Source: JAMXLG01 sp963765935 (GTDB taxonomy: Bacteria; Vulcanimicrobiota; Vulcanimicrobiia; Vulcanimicrobiales; Vulcanimicrobiaceae). Taken from it: DNA of 64,000 nucleotides. The notes under the pieces are model-generated. The model saw nothing but the letters and a program-made list of their open reading frames with translations. It did not search any database and had not been told where the DNA came from. The position numbers and the translations under genes were made by a program. Below are positions 15,787 through 25,898 of the stretch, in pieces (position 1 is the first letter of the stretch; each line of letters begins with the position of its first letter). Location of the stretch: positions 248,001 through 312,000 of the forward strand of contig CAVXXX010000001.1 of NCBI GenBank assembly GCA_963765935.1. Direction: 5' to 3'.

Positions 15787-16854
15787 ATGCATTTTGGTGA
15801 CGGCACTTCGCGGGTTCGAATGAGGGCGCGCCTATTTATAGGCGCGCTTTTAGCTACGATACTTGTCGGTTGCAGTAGCGGCGGCTCGCAAGGCGGCGGA
15901 CTCCAACTAACCGGCGCGGGCTCGACGTTCGTGTATCCGTTCTTCTCGAAAGCCTTCTATCAATACAGCGAGCAGCACAAGAACCTTACCGTCAACTATC
16001 AATCGATTGGGAGCGGCGGCGGCATCCAGCAGTTCACGCAGAAGACCGTCGACTTCGGCGCCTCGGACGTCCCGATGAACGCTGACGAGCTGAAACGTGC
16101 AGTCGACCCTGTAATTCAAATTCCCGTTGCGCTGGGCGGCGAATCGATCGTTTACAATTTGCCTGAGGTTACGAAGCCGCTCCGTTTGAAACGGGAAACC
16201 GTTGCGGACATCTTCCTTGGTAAGATTGCCAGATGGAACGATCGAGAGATCGCATCTCTCAATCCCGGCGTTGCTCTCCCCAACACGGCGATCGTCGTCG
16301 TCCACCGTTCCGACGGTTCCGGCACGACCTATATCTTCACGGACTTTTTGAGCGGCGTTTCGCCCGAATGGCGGACTCGAGTCGGAAAGGGCAAGAGCGT
16401 GAGCTGGCCCGCGCCGAGCAGCGTCGGCGGAAAAGGCAACGAAGGTGTTGCCGGCCAGATTCGCAACACACCCGGCGCCATTGGCTATGTCGAACTCGCG
16501 TATGCGGTTGAAAACCAGATGCCGGCGGCGCTTCTCGAAAACGGCTCGCACAACTACGTAGCCGATTCAGCCGAAAGCGTCCGCGCTGCTGCCGCAACGA
16601 AGCCGAACGTCAGCGCAACAAACTTTTCTATCGTAAATGCAGCCGGCGCGAAGTCGTATCCGATCGCCGGGTACAGCTGGACGATGGTTTACCGTACGAT
16701 GCATGACTCAAATCGCGCGCGCGCACTTCACGATGTACTGGTGTGGACGGTCGGCAATGCGGGCCAACAAATTGCGGCATCGCTCGATTACGCGGCATTG
16801 CCGTCTAATGTACAAGCAGCGGCACGCCGCACGCTTGGCCAGATGCGTTTCTAG
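15787..16854 (+). CDS. pstS: Phosphate ABC transporter substrate-binding protein PstS (second copy, lipoprotein)
   Basis: The 355-residue protein shares the block TGAGSTFVYPFFSKAFYQY and most other segments with the first copy, so the pair arose by duplication. It carries a lipobox (ATILVGC) and so should be tethered to a membrane. The start is uncertain: ATG 15787 lies only about eight bases beyond a TATATA element and could be leaderless, while ATG 15820 begins a compact lipoprotein signal (MRARLFIGALLATILVGC) but lacks a ribosome binding site. PstC, PstA and PstB follow directly, making this the transporter-linked copy. Confidence 0.9.
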   Translation: MHFGDGTSRVRMRARLFIGALLATILVGCSSGGSQGGGLQLTGAGSTFVYPFFSKAFYQYSEQHKNLTVNYQSIGSGGGIQQFTQKTVDFGASDVPMNADELKRAVDPVIQIPVALGGESIVYNLPEVTKPLRLKRETVADIFLGKIARWNDREIASLNPGVALPNTAIVVVHRSDGSGTTYIFTDFLSGVSPEWRTRVGKGKSVSWPAPSSVGGKGNEGVAGQIRNTPGAIGYVELAYAVENQMPAALLENGSHNYVADSAESVRAAAATKPNVSATNFSIVNAAGAKSYPIAGYSWTMVYRTMHDSNRARALHDVLVWTVGNAGQQIAASLDYAALPSNVQAAARRTLGQMRF

Positions 16855-16879
16855 TCCCTCGAATCAAACATTGAATACG

Positions 16880-17827
16880 ATGCAGCAGCGCAACGTAAAA
16901 CGCAGTCGTTTCGAATCCATCTATTTGCTCGACGGCGCATTTATGTGGACGATTTACGCGGCGGTCGGCTTTTTTGTACTGCTCGTCGTCCTACTTTTCG
17001 CGCAGCTCGTCCACGGATCGTTGCCCTCGATCCATGCGTTCGGCTTAAAGTTTTTGTGGACGAGCCAGTGGAACCCGGTCACGAGTCAATTCGGCGCCCT
17101 GCCATTGATCTTCGGCACCGTCGTGAGTTCGTTCATTGCGATTCTCTTAGCGGGAACTGTCGGAATCTTCGCAGCAGCATTTTTATCCGAATTTGCTCCG
17201 CCGTCTATTGCCGCGTTCCTCGGCTCGATGATCGAATTGCTCGCGGCAGTGCCAAGCGTAGTATACGGCCTCTGGGGGTTGTTCGTACTTGCACCGCTGA
17301 TGCGCAACTACATCGGGCCGGCGTTGCAGAAGACGCTCGGCTTTATCCCGTTGTTCTCCGGACCCATTTACGGCGTGGGCCTTTTAACGGCCGGCATCAT
17401 CTTAGCCCTCATGATATTACCGACCGTCGCGGCAATTAGTCGCGAGGTGATCGCAGCCGTCCCGAGAGATCAGCGTGAAGCTTCGATGTCGCTCGGCTCG
17501 ACGAAATGGGAAACCATTTGGAACGTCGTGCTGCCCGCTGCGCGCGCAGGCATTTTTGCGGCGCTCGTCCTCGCACTTGGGCGTGCTCTCGGCGAAACGA
17601 TTGCTACAACGATGGTCATCGGAAATCGCCCGGAGATCGCCGCGTCGCTCTTCGCACCCTCGTACACCTTGTCCAGTGTTATCGCAAATGAGTTTACCGA
17701 AGCAACGACAGACGTCTATCTGAGCGCGCTGCTTGAACTCGGCCTCCTGCTGTTTATCGTGAGTTTCGTCGTCAACGGTATGGCGCGTTTACTGATGTGG
17801 TCCGTATTTCGGCGGCAACCCCGTTGA
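16880..17827 (+). CDS. pstC: Phosphate ABC transporter permease PstC
   Basis: The start is ATG 16880 (MQQRNVKRSRFESIYLLDGA); the open frame upstream runs antisense-free through the pstS coding region and is not used. The 315-residue protein has six membrane segments and the permease EAA loop (AVPRDQREASMSLGSTKWET, then IWNVVLPAARAGI). The C-terminal part ALGRALGETIATTMVIGN is characteristic of PstC. It forms the inner-membrane channel with PstA. The gene follows pstS by 25 bases and precedes pstA by two. Confidence 0.93.
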   Translation: MQQRNVKRSRFESIYLLDGAFMWTIYAAVGFFVLLVVLLFAQLVHGSLPSIHAFGLKFLWTSQWNPVTSQFGALPLIFGTVVSSFIAILLAGTVGIFAAAFLSEFAPPSIAAFLGSMIELLAAVPSVVYGLWGLFVLAPLMRNYIGPALQKTLGFIPLFSGPIYGVGLLTAGIILALMILPTVAAISREVIAAVPRDQREASMSLGSTKWETIWNVVLPAARAGIFAALVLALGRALGETIATTMVIGNRPEIAASLFAPSYTLSSVIANEFTEATTDVYLSALLELGLLLFIVSFVVNGMARLLMWSVFRRQPR

Positions 17828-17829
17828 CA

Positions 17830-18708
17830 ATGGCAGTTTTGAGTATCGATAAATCCGTGAAACACCGCGCCTCGAACATTCGAAATCGTCACGCGCGGGG
17901 CGTCGCGGGCCTGGTCGTGACCAGCGCGTGCGCGATCGCGGCAGCCCTGTTTTTGCTCTTGATCCTCGGCTATGTCGCGTTCCAAGGCATCCACGCGCTG
18001 AATCTCGCCTTTCTCACGCAATTGCCGAAGCCCGTCGGCGAGACGGGCGGCGGCGTGGCAAACGGCATCGCCGGCAGCATCATCATTGTCGGCATCGCGA
18101 CGGTTATCGCAACGCCGATCGGCGTGTTGACCGGAATCTTTCTCGCAATCTTCGGTCGAGGAATCGTTCCGAGCACCGTTCGTTTCTTGGCAGACGTACT
18201 CTCCGGCATACCAAGTATCGCAATCGGACTGTTCGCCTACACGCTCCTCGTCCAGCCGTTCAAGCATTTTTCCGCATTTTCGGCTGCATTTGCATTTGCG
18301 GTGTTGATGCTGCCGCTCATTATCCGTACTGCGGAGAACGCGGTGCGCACGGTGCCGACTTCGATCCGGGAAGGCGCGCTAGCGCTCGGGCTTTCAACGT
18401 TTCAGTCGACGATGCACATCATCGTACCCGCGGCGCGTCCGGCAATTCTTACGGGACTGCTGCTCGCCGTGGCCCGCATAACCGGTGAAACGGCGCCTTT
18501 ACTGTTCACGGCGTTCGGCAGCCAATTCTGGGAACTCAACCCCAGCAATCCGATGGCGGAACTCTCGTTGCAAGTATTCACGTACGCGATTTCGCCGTAC
18601 GAGAGCTGGCATCAGCAAGCGTGGGCCGGCGCCCTACTGCTCATCGTTGCAGTGTTTGCGTTGAACGTTGTCGCGAAACTTGCGGTGAGGTCGAGGATTT
18701 CGCGATGA
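17830..18708 (+). CDS. pstA: Phosphate ABC transporter permease PstA
   Basis: The ATG at 17830 is two bases after the pstC stop and gives 292 residues. Six membrane segments are visible, with GGGVANGIAGSIIIVGIATV near the second, FLADVLSGIPSIAIGLFAY as in PstA, and the EAA loop TVPTSIREGALALGLSTFQS. The ending ARITGETAPLLFTAFG is typical. With PstC it forms the phosphate channel. Its stop overlaps the pstB start (ATGA). Confidence 0.93.
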   Translation: MAVLSIDKSVKHRASNIRNRHARGVAGLVVTSACAIAAALFLLLILGYVAFQGIHALNLAFLTQLPKPVGETGGGVANGIAGSIIIVGIATVIATPIGVLTGIFLAIFGRGIVPSTVRFLADVLSGIPSIAIGLFAYTLLVQPFKHFSAFSAAFAFAVLMLPLIIRTAENAVRTVPTSIREGALALGLSTFQSTMHIIVPAARPAILTGLLLAVARITGETAPLLFTAFGSQFWELNPSNPMAELSLQVFTYAISPYESWHQQAWAGALLLIVAVFALNVVAKLAVRSRISR

Positions 18709-19496
18709 CTGCCTCGCCGTCGCGCGTCACAAATGACGTACCATTACGCGCCGTGAATTTGAGCGCTTTTTACGGAACGCACCGAGCGATTGTCGATATC
18801 GATCTCGATTTTAAAGCCCGATCCGTCACAGCGTTGATCGGTCCATCGGGCTGCGGCAAGACGACGCTTCTTCGCTGCTTGAACCGCATTCATGAACTCA
18901 CGCCGAAGGCACGCGTAACCGGGCGGGTGGAGCTGGACGGCGAGGACGTGTACCACTCGGAAATAACGCCGATCGAGTTGCGCCATCGGGTCGGTATGGT
19001 GTTTCAGCGGCCCAACCCGTTTCCAACGCTCTCAATTCTCGATAATACGATCGCAGCGCTTCCGAGGAAGATGCCACAAAAGCAGAAGCGCGAAATCGCC
19101 GAGCAAAGTCTTACGGCCGCGGCGTTGTGGAACGAGGTAAAAGACAAACTAAAACGTTCGCCGTTCGAGTTATCCGGAGGTCAGCAACAGCGTCTTTGCA
19201 TCGCTCGCGCTTTGGCCGTCGAGCCGGAAGTTCTCCTCATGGACGAACCGACGTCGTCGCTCGATCCGATCTCCACCTCCATGATCGAAGACTTGGTCGA
19301 ACAACTGACGCAGAAGTACACCATCGTGATCGTCACGCATAACATGCAACAGGCCGCTCGGATCTCCGACTTTACGGCTTTCATGTTGGGCGGCGCATCG
19401 GGCGGAGAGTTGATCGAATACGACGAGACAGCGAAGCTCTTCTTCAATCCCAAGGACCGCCGAACCGAAGACTACATCACCGGCCGCTTCGGCTAG
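18705..19496 (+). CDS. pstB: Phosphate ABC transporter ATPase PstB
   Basis: Start ATG 18705 overlaps the pstA stop. The 263-residue protein has Walker A GPSGCGKTT, a Q-loop in MVFQRPNPFPTLSILDN, the ABC signature ELSGGQQQRL, Walker B VLLMDEPTSSLD and the switch histidine in IVTHNM. The NRIHEL and MVFQRPNPFP blocks are diagnostic for PstB. It energises the PstCA channel. No phoU follows: the next gene is thrS, 57 bases on, so the phosphate-signalling regulator must be elsewhere. Confidence 0.94.
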   Translation: MTASPSRVTNDVPLRAVNLSAFYGTHRAIVDIDLDFKARSVTALIGPSGCGKTTLLRCLNRIHELTPKARVTGRVELDGEDVYHSEITPIELRHRVGMVFQRPNPFPTLSILDNTIAALPRKMPQKQKREIAEQSLTAAALWNEVKDKLKRSPFELSGGQQQRLCIARALAVEPEVLLMDEPTSSLDPISTSMIEDLVEQLTQKYTIVIVTHNMQQAARISDFTAFMLGGASGGELIEYDETAKLFFNPKDRRTEDYITGRFG

Positions 19497-19553
19497 CCCT
19501 GACTTCCCCCGGCTCTAAGGATCGATCCCGCCGATGACGAATCGGCGTCCTCT

Positions 19554-21277
<1,724 letters not shown>

Positions 21278-21281
<4 letters not shown>

Positions 21282-22258
21282 AACGCGCCTCCCGTGTCAC
21301 CCTGAGCTTGTCGAAGGGACTGCTGGTCTTGACCCTTGCTGCGTGCCAAGGTAGTTTCGGTTCGGGCGGGACGGAAGCACCCGGCGGAATGGCTCCGCCG
21401 GTCAATCCGCAATCCGCGCAACAGAATCCGGTCAATCCGAGCGCAATGCCGAGCACATCTCCGATGGTCGGGATGAATGTTACGCCCGGCCCGGGCGGCT
21501 TTGCGTCATATGCATTCGCCGACGCACCGAAGAGCGGATTGCAGTGTCCTGAAGATCAAGGCTTTTCATGTAACCTGCGCTTTAACGTCACCGGCAAGAC
21601 TGGGTCCCCTCACCATCAGCGTCGCCTTCGCCTTCGGCAAGTCCGGAGGACGGCGCGGACATCGGGATGGGACCGCCGCCTGATGCATCCGCTCCCGATG
21701 CGTCAGCGTCACCGGGTGCGAGCGCATCGCCCGGTGCAAGCGCGTCACCGAATGCAAGTGCATCGCCTGCCGCACCGGTTCCGCACATGATGCTCGCATC
21801 TTCCGCGCTACCGAAAGATGCGCCGAAGATGGTGAACCCGGATCCGAAAGCCGTCGCGACCGTTGCGCTCATGTCGATTCGGTTGAAAACCGACGCGGAT
21901 GAAGTGCTGCAAGGAAAAGCGATCGCGGAATTCACGCTGCCGAAAGAACAGATCGGCGGACGCGGCTTCGCCGTTCAGCTCTTCCACGAATCGGTGAAAA
22001 AGAAAAAACACACGGATGATTTTATCGGCAACTACGCCGACTCAAAGCTCAAGGATGAAACGTTGCGCTTCGAGTTGACTATGCCGAAACTGCAAGTAAA
22101 GAAAGACGAGACGTGGTTGCTCGTGCTCTACGGAGATGAACTCCCGAGTGCGAGTGCATCACCCGGCGCAAGCGCATCGCCGAACGCGAGCGCATCGCCT
22201 GCGAACCAGTCCGTCGCCAGGAGTAAGCGCCTCACCGGCGGCGAGCGCCCATCCGTGA
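21278..22258 (+). pseudogene. ASASP-repeat lipoprotein interrupted by three apparent +1 shifts
   Basis: An ATG overlapping the thrS stop begins a lipoprotein signal (lipobox LTLAAC). Reading stays open only if one base is dropped near 21602-21604 (GGG), one near 21645 (GG) and one near 22204 (AA). The corrected product of about 325 residues has a conserved strand-rich part (LRFNVTGKTGPLTISVAFAF), two tracts of ASASP-type repeats and a C-terminal domain of unknown function (GFAVQLFHESVKKKK, KDETWLLVLYGDELP). It ends at TGA 22256-22258, overlapping the MFS start as GTGA. The shifts may be sequence errors or true decay. The signal peptide region contains a copy of the dispersed repeat. Confidence 0.6.
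21294..21319 (+). repeat. Dispersed TGTCA(T/C)CCTGAGC-type repeat, coding copy
   Basis: GTGTCACCCTGAGCTTG followed by TCGAAGGGA matches the repeat seen at five other places. Here it lies inside the signal peptide codons of the lipoprotein and encodes VTLSLSKG. Confidence 0.75.
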
Positions 22259-23490
22259 CGCTCGCGGCGAGGAGAACCTTCGTCGCGAGCTTCCTGGGAT
22301 GGACGCTCGACGCGTACGACTTCTTCCTCGTCATCGTCGTCGTTCCGCATCTCGCAACTGATTTCGGACGTTCCATCGCGGACGTCGCGTTCGCGGTAAC
22401 GCTTACGCTCGCGTTACGTCCGGTCGGCGCATTGATCTTCGGCTGGGTCGCCGACAAATACGGCCGTCGCACACCGCTGATGATCGACATCGCGCTGTAC
22501 TCGGTGATCGAATTGCTCACCGCCTTCTCGCCGAATTTCACGGTATTCTTGATTCTGCGCGCCATCTTCGGCATCGCGATGGGCGGCGAATGGGGCCTAG
22601 GCGCCGCGCTTGCAATGGAATCACTCCCTGCGGAACGCCGCGGGCTCTTCTCGGGAATTTTGCAAGAGGGATACGCCGTCGGCAATTTGCTTGCGGGCGT
22701 CACGCTCTGGCTGCTCTTCGATCGCATCGGCTGGCGCGGCATGTTCGTCATCGGTGCACTTCCGGCACTCTTGATTCTCTACATTCGCACGCAAGTTCCC
22801 GAATCGCCCGTGTGGCTTTCACATGCGAGCGAGCGTCTTGCCGTCGGCGGCGACGTGCTGCTCGATTCGCTCCGCCGTTTTTGGCCGTTGTTTTTATACG
22901 GCGTGCTCTTCATGGCATCGTTTAATTTCATGTCGCACGGGACGCAAGATCCGTACGCGACGTTCCTCACGAAGCAGCACGGATTCACGCCCGCACTCGT
23001 CGGTCAAATCAACACCGTCGCATCGATCGGCGCAATCTGCGGCGGCATCTTCTTCGGCTGGCTCTCGCAACGGCTCGGTCGCCGTATCTGTATCGTGATT
23101 TGCGCGGCACTCGGTTTGCTGGCAATTCCGCTCTGGGCGTTCAGCACTACGGTCGCCACCCTCATGCTCGGCGGATTCATCATGCAATTCATGGTGCAAG
23201 GCGCGTGGGGCGTGATTCCCGCGCACTTAAACGAAATCGCGCCGTCCCTCGCGCGCGGAACGTTCCCCGGCTTCGTCTATCAAGTCGGAAACTTGATCGC
23301 ATCGGGAACGCTCCAAATCATCGCCGTCCTCGCCGCCACAACATTTGCCTCCGCGCAAGGCCCGAATTACGCCCGAGCGATGTCCTCATTCATGATCGCC
23401 GTCTTCATCGGCGTAGCACTCCTCACACTCCTCGGCTTCGCCGTCCGTCCCGAACACCGCAACGAATCCTTCACAACCCTGTCATCCTGA
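22255..23490 (+). CDS. MFS transporter, carboxylate/sugar-acid symporter type
   Basis: The GTG at 22255 overlaps the lipoprotein stop; a longer frame to 21667 fuses the lipoprotein C-terminus onto the carrier and is an artefact of the shift at about 22204. The 411-residue protein has twelve predicted membrane segments and the MFS signatures FLGWTLDAYDFFLVIVVVPH, GWVADKYGRRTPL and GGEWGLGAALAMESLP, which place it with the JEN1/ShiA/NanT group that import lactate, shikimate or sialate with protons. The final residues TLSS and the stop codon fall within the first unit of a tandem dispersed repeat. Confidence 0.8.
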   Translation: MTLAARRTFVASFLGWTLDAYDFFLVIVVVPHLATDFGRSIADVAFAVTLTLALRPVGALIFGWVADKYGRRTPLMIDIALYSVIELLTAFSPNFTVFLILRAIFGIAMGGEWGLGAALAMESLPAERRGLFSGILQEGYAVGNLLAGVTLWLLFDRIGWRGMFVIGALPALLILYIRTQVPESPVWLSHASERLAVGGDVLLDSLRRFWPLFLYGVLFMASFNFMSHGTQDPYATFLTKQHGFTPALVGQINTVASIGAICGGIFFGWLSQRLGRRICIVICAALGLLAIPLWAFSTTVATLMLGGFIMQFMVQGAWGVIPAHLNEIAPSLARGTFPGFVYQVGNLIASGTLQIIAVLAATTFASAQGPNYARAMSSFMIAVFIGVALLTLLGFAVRPEHRNESFTTLSS

Positions 23491-23542
23491 GCCCCACCCT
23501 GTCATCCTGAGCCCAACCTGTCATCCTGAGCTTGTCGAAGGA
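23478..23542 (+). repeat. Tandem dispersed repeat (three left halves, one right half)
   Basis: CCTGTCATCCTGAGC occurs at 23478, 23498 and 23517, the last followed by TTGTCGAAGGA. The first unit supplies the stop codon of the MFS gene. Confidence 0.8.
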
Positions 23543-23554
23543 CCGCCACAAAAG

Positions 23555-24220
23555 TTACGCATACTGCGGCACCTGCGGAATCGGCCGCCCTGCGCGCACC
23601 GCCTCAACGACGGCGCGCGCATCCGCAGCCCGGTATTCCTCACCGTACACCGCACCGTTGCGCCGCGGCGCTTCCATAACGGCGCACGTCTTTACGCCGC
23701 CGACATCGACCGGGACATAACCGGCGTCTTCAACCAGCGCCGCCACAACACGCTTCGCGTCTTCGTCGTCACCGCAGATCCATTGCACGACTTTTTCGCT
23801 ACCGCCCCGGCGTGCCGCATCGGCTTGAAACTGCGCGGTGAGCGTATTAAACGATTTGGTATAGCGCGCTCCACTTATGCGCGACGCATTGAACGATGCA
23901 GCCGTTGTGCCCGCGGGCGGCAAGTCACGCGAGCCGAATTGATTCGTCGTATCGATGACGATTTTTCCCGAAAGCGACCCGGCTCGAGCTAAGGCTTCGG
24001 GAATGACGTCCCACGGCACCGACAATACGACGACATCTCCAAAAGCAACCGCTTCGGCAGGCGACCCGGCCGAAGCGCGAGGTCCGAGCTCGCGCACGAG
24101 CGCCTCAAGCGACGCAGCATCATGAGAAAAGCTCAGCTTCACGTCGTGTTTCCCGCTCGCGACGAATTGCCGCGCGCAGTTACCTCCAATATTTCCGGCG
24201 CCGATTATTCCAATTCGCAT
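23555..24220 (-). CDS. NADPH-dependent F420-reductase-like dinucleotide-binding protein
   Basis: The 221-residue product opens MRIGIIGAGNIGG, a Rossmann loop of the coenzyme F420:NADP oxidoreductase-like family. The segments FGDVVVLSVPWDVIPEALA and GKIVIDTTNQFG are standard for this group, and GARYTKSFNTLTAQF matches the conserved K-A-F-N region. The family also contains reductases that do not use F420, so cofactor use is inferred. No signal peptide. The gene stands alone, convergent with the MFS gene and divergent from the outer-membrane protein gene. Confidence 0.75.
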   Translation of the reverse strand: MRIGIIGAGNIGGNCARQFVASGKHDVKLSFSHDAASLEALVRELGPRASAGSPAEAVAFGDVVVLSVPWDVIPEALARAGSLSGKIVIDTTNQFGSRDLPPAGTTAASFNASRISGARYTKSFNTLTAQFQADAARRGGSEKVVQWICGDDEDAKRVVAALVEDAGYVPVDVGGVKTCAVMEAPRRNGAVYGEEYRAADARAVVEAVRAGRPIPQVPQYA

Positions 24221-24366
24221 GACGCAATCGTTTGCATCCGGCTTTGAAATTGCCTTCCACTGCTATTTTCGGATATTCGTGCGCTGACTCGCAATGCTAC
24301 GCTGAGGGCGCCGGCACGCTTTACAGGCGGATAACGGCAAGCGCGCACCCGCGAAGATGGGAGACC

Positions 24367-25320
24367 ATGAAATCATTCTTCAAGAAAGTCATCGGCGCCG
24401 CGATCCTTGCCGCCCTACTACCCGCGGGCGCTGCGCTCGCGCAGGAACAAGAAGCCACGCCACCACCCGCCGCTAGTGGTCAACCTGATTTAAGTAGCTT
24501 AACGCCGGCGCAGCGCGAAGCGCTCCAAGAAGCGATTATCAAGACGTCGCAAAATCCGGTCGGCAATATCGGCGTCATTCCGTTTCAAAACAACTTTAAT
24601 TACGCGCTCGGACCATATGCGCGATTTCAATACAACCTGAATATTCAGCCGGTTGCGCCGTTCATGTTGAGCGACAAGATGAGCTTGATTGCGCGAACGA
24701 TTATCCCGCTGCTCGTTCAGCCCTCATCTGCGCCGCCCTCGGTATGCGCTCTTTTCGGCTGCGGTTCTACCTTCGGTCTTAGCGATGTGCAAGAGCAGTT
24801 ATTTTTCGCGCCAAAGACCAAACCGGGCGCGCTTATTTGGGGCGCGGGTCCGATCTTCCAATTTCCAACGGCTCAGCCGCAAGCGCTCGGTACAGGTAAA
24901 TGGTCCGTCGGCCCCGCTGTGGTTGGCTTAGTAATGCCGGGACATTGGGTGATGGGAGTGCTCGTCACGCAACTTTGGTCGTTCGCCGGTAAGTCCGATG
25001 CGCCGCCGGTGAACTCGGGCTTGTTCCAGCCCTTCATCAACTACAACTTGAAAGGCGGATGGGCGATATCGACGGCCCCGATTATCACCGTCAACTACAC
25101 CGCGCCTGGCAATCAAAAATGGGCGATTCCACTGGGCGGTGGTGCGTCGAAGACGTTCAAGCTCGGCGATCAACTGATGCAACTCAGCGTGCTGTACTAC
25201 AGCTTCGTGCAAAAGCCGCTCAATTCGCCGCAAACGACGCTTCGAATCTCATGGTCGCTGCTCTATCCCATCAAGCGCGGCATCGATATTCAAGAACTCA
25301 TTAAAGAAAACACCCACTAA
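24367..25320 (+). CDS. Predicted outer-membrane beta-barrel protein
   Basis: GGGAG lies five bases before ATG 24367. The 317-residue product begins with a signal peptide (MKSFFKKVIGAAILAALLPAGAALA) and then contains many amphipathic strands separated by turns (FNYALGPYARFQYNLNIQPV, LIWGAGPIFQFPTAQ, WVMGVLVTQLWSFAG, WAISTAPIITVNYTAPG, LMQLSVLYYSFV). I associate this pattern with uncharacterised outer-membrane proteins sometimes annotated as neuromedin U or porin-like. The interior function is unknown. An in-frame extension upstream to 24232 lacks a ribosome binding site. Confidence 0.68.
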   Translation: MKSFFKKVIGAAILAALLPAGAALAQEQEATPPPAASGQPDLSSLTPAQREALQEAIIKTSQNPVGNIGVIPFQNNFNYALGPYARFQYNLNIQPVAPFMLSDKMSLIARTIIPLLVQPSSAPPSVCALFGCGSTFGLSDVQEQLFFAPKTKPGALIWGAGPIFQFPTAQPQALGTGKWSVGPAVVGLVMPGHWVMGVLVTQLWSFAGKSDAPPVNSGLFQPFINYNLKGGWAISTAPIITVNYTAPGNQKWAIPLGGGASKTFKLGDQLMQLSVLYYSFVQKPLNSPQTTLRISWSLLYPIKRGIDIQELIKENTH

Positions 25321-25539
25321 AGGAGCGCACATTTGCCCAATGCCTCCGCCGCCCATTTTTGTGTTGTACATCGCGCCATCGGCTCGCGAGAATAGTCCTT
25401 CAACGGTCGACCCTTCCTCATCGCCGCCAAGGCGACAGATCGTATCATCGCCACGAAGCGCATTGCGCAGGTGCCACGTTACGGCACAAAGCAATGCGCC
25501 GTCATTTAGCGTTCCCGACGTTTTAAATAGGTCGCTCAA
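25249..25539 (-). pseudogene. Remnant of a GGDEF diguanylate cyclase
   Basis: The 96-codon frame contains DDTICRLGGDE and, only a few residues later, GLFSRADGAMYNTKMGGG. In intact GGDEF domains the blocks RxGGDEF and ADxAMYxAK are about 60 residues apart, so the middle of the domain has been deleted. The FKTSGTLNDGALL segment likewise looks like a shortened version of the F-K-x-I-N-D-x-x-G-H region. The phenylalanine of GGDEF is lost. It cannot make c-di-GMP. The 3' part overlaps the neighbouring plus-strand gene. Confidence 0.65.
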
Positions 25540-25766
25540 CTCCCTTGGCGAGGCTTACTTGCATGGAGAGTGATTAGCTCGCAAAGCTCTTTCGAATAGA
25601 ACTCGCGCGCAGCGATGGGACAATCTTTATGGCCGAGCTCTTCAAGAAGTCCGTCTACGATCCGCTGACACTGTTCGGCGTTCGGTAGCGAATCGCCGGC
25701 GCTGAAAGAGGCGGCGTACCGTTTTATTGCCTCCCATATTGCAAACGTGTCGTTTTCGGTTCGCAT
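25536..25766 (-). CDS. Short helical protein upstream of the GGDEF remnant
   Basis: A 76-codon frame starting at ATG 25766 ends in a four-base overlap (ATGA) with the frame containing the GGDEF remnant. The protein starts MRTENDTFAIWEAIKRYAAS and has no signal peptide or recognised domain. It may be what remains of the N-terminal part of the cyclase or a separate small protein. Confidence 0.35.
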   Translation of the reverse strand: MRTENDTFAIWEAIKRYAASFSAGDSLPNAEQCQRIVDGLLEELGHKDCPIAAREFYSKELCELITLHASKPRQGS

Positions 25767-25898
25767 CTAAATCTTCTACCCGCTGGATCGGCGAAGACCA
25801 CGGGTGGTTGCTAGCACTCTTGCATCTGTGGAAGCAACCGCGTTTTCTGCATCTCACCGCCGGGCAGAACTAAGCGGCATAACGGAGGCATTCATTCT

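Noticed and set aside
19497..19553. T-box or attenuator ahead of thrS
   Set aside because: The 57-base gap has no stem and no T-box-like sequence.
21690..22215. Short direct repeats (GCATCGCC, GCGCAAGCGC type) as a possible CRISPR
   Set aside because: They are in-frame codon repeats for ASASP/GASASP with no unique spacers.
21667..23490. A single 607-codon frame joining an ASASP-rich domain to an MFS transporter
   Set aside because: The ASASP part continues naturally to a stop at 22256 when one base near 22204 is removed, and the carrier has its own GTG overlapping that stop. The fusion is an effect of the shifted frame.
23478..23531. Three evenly spaced repeats as a CRISPR array
   Set aside because: Spacers would be 4-5 bases; the unit is the dispersed repeat found elsewhere.
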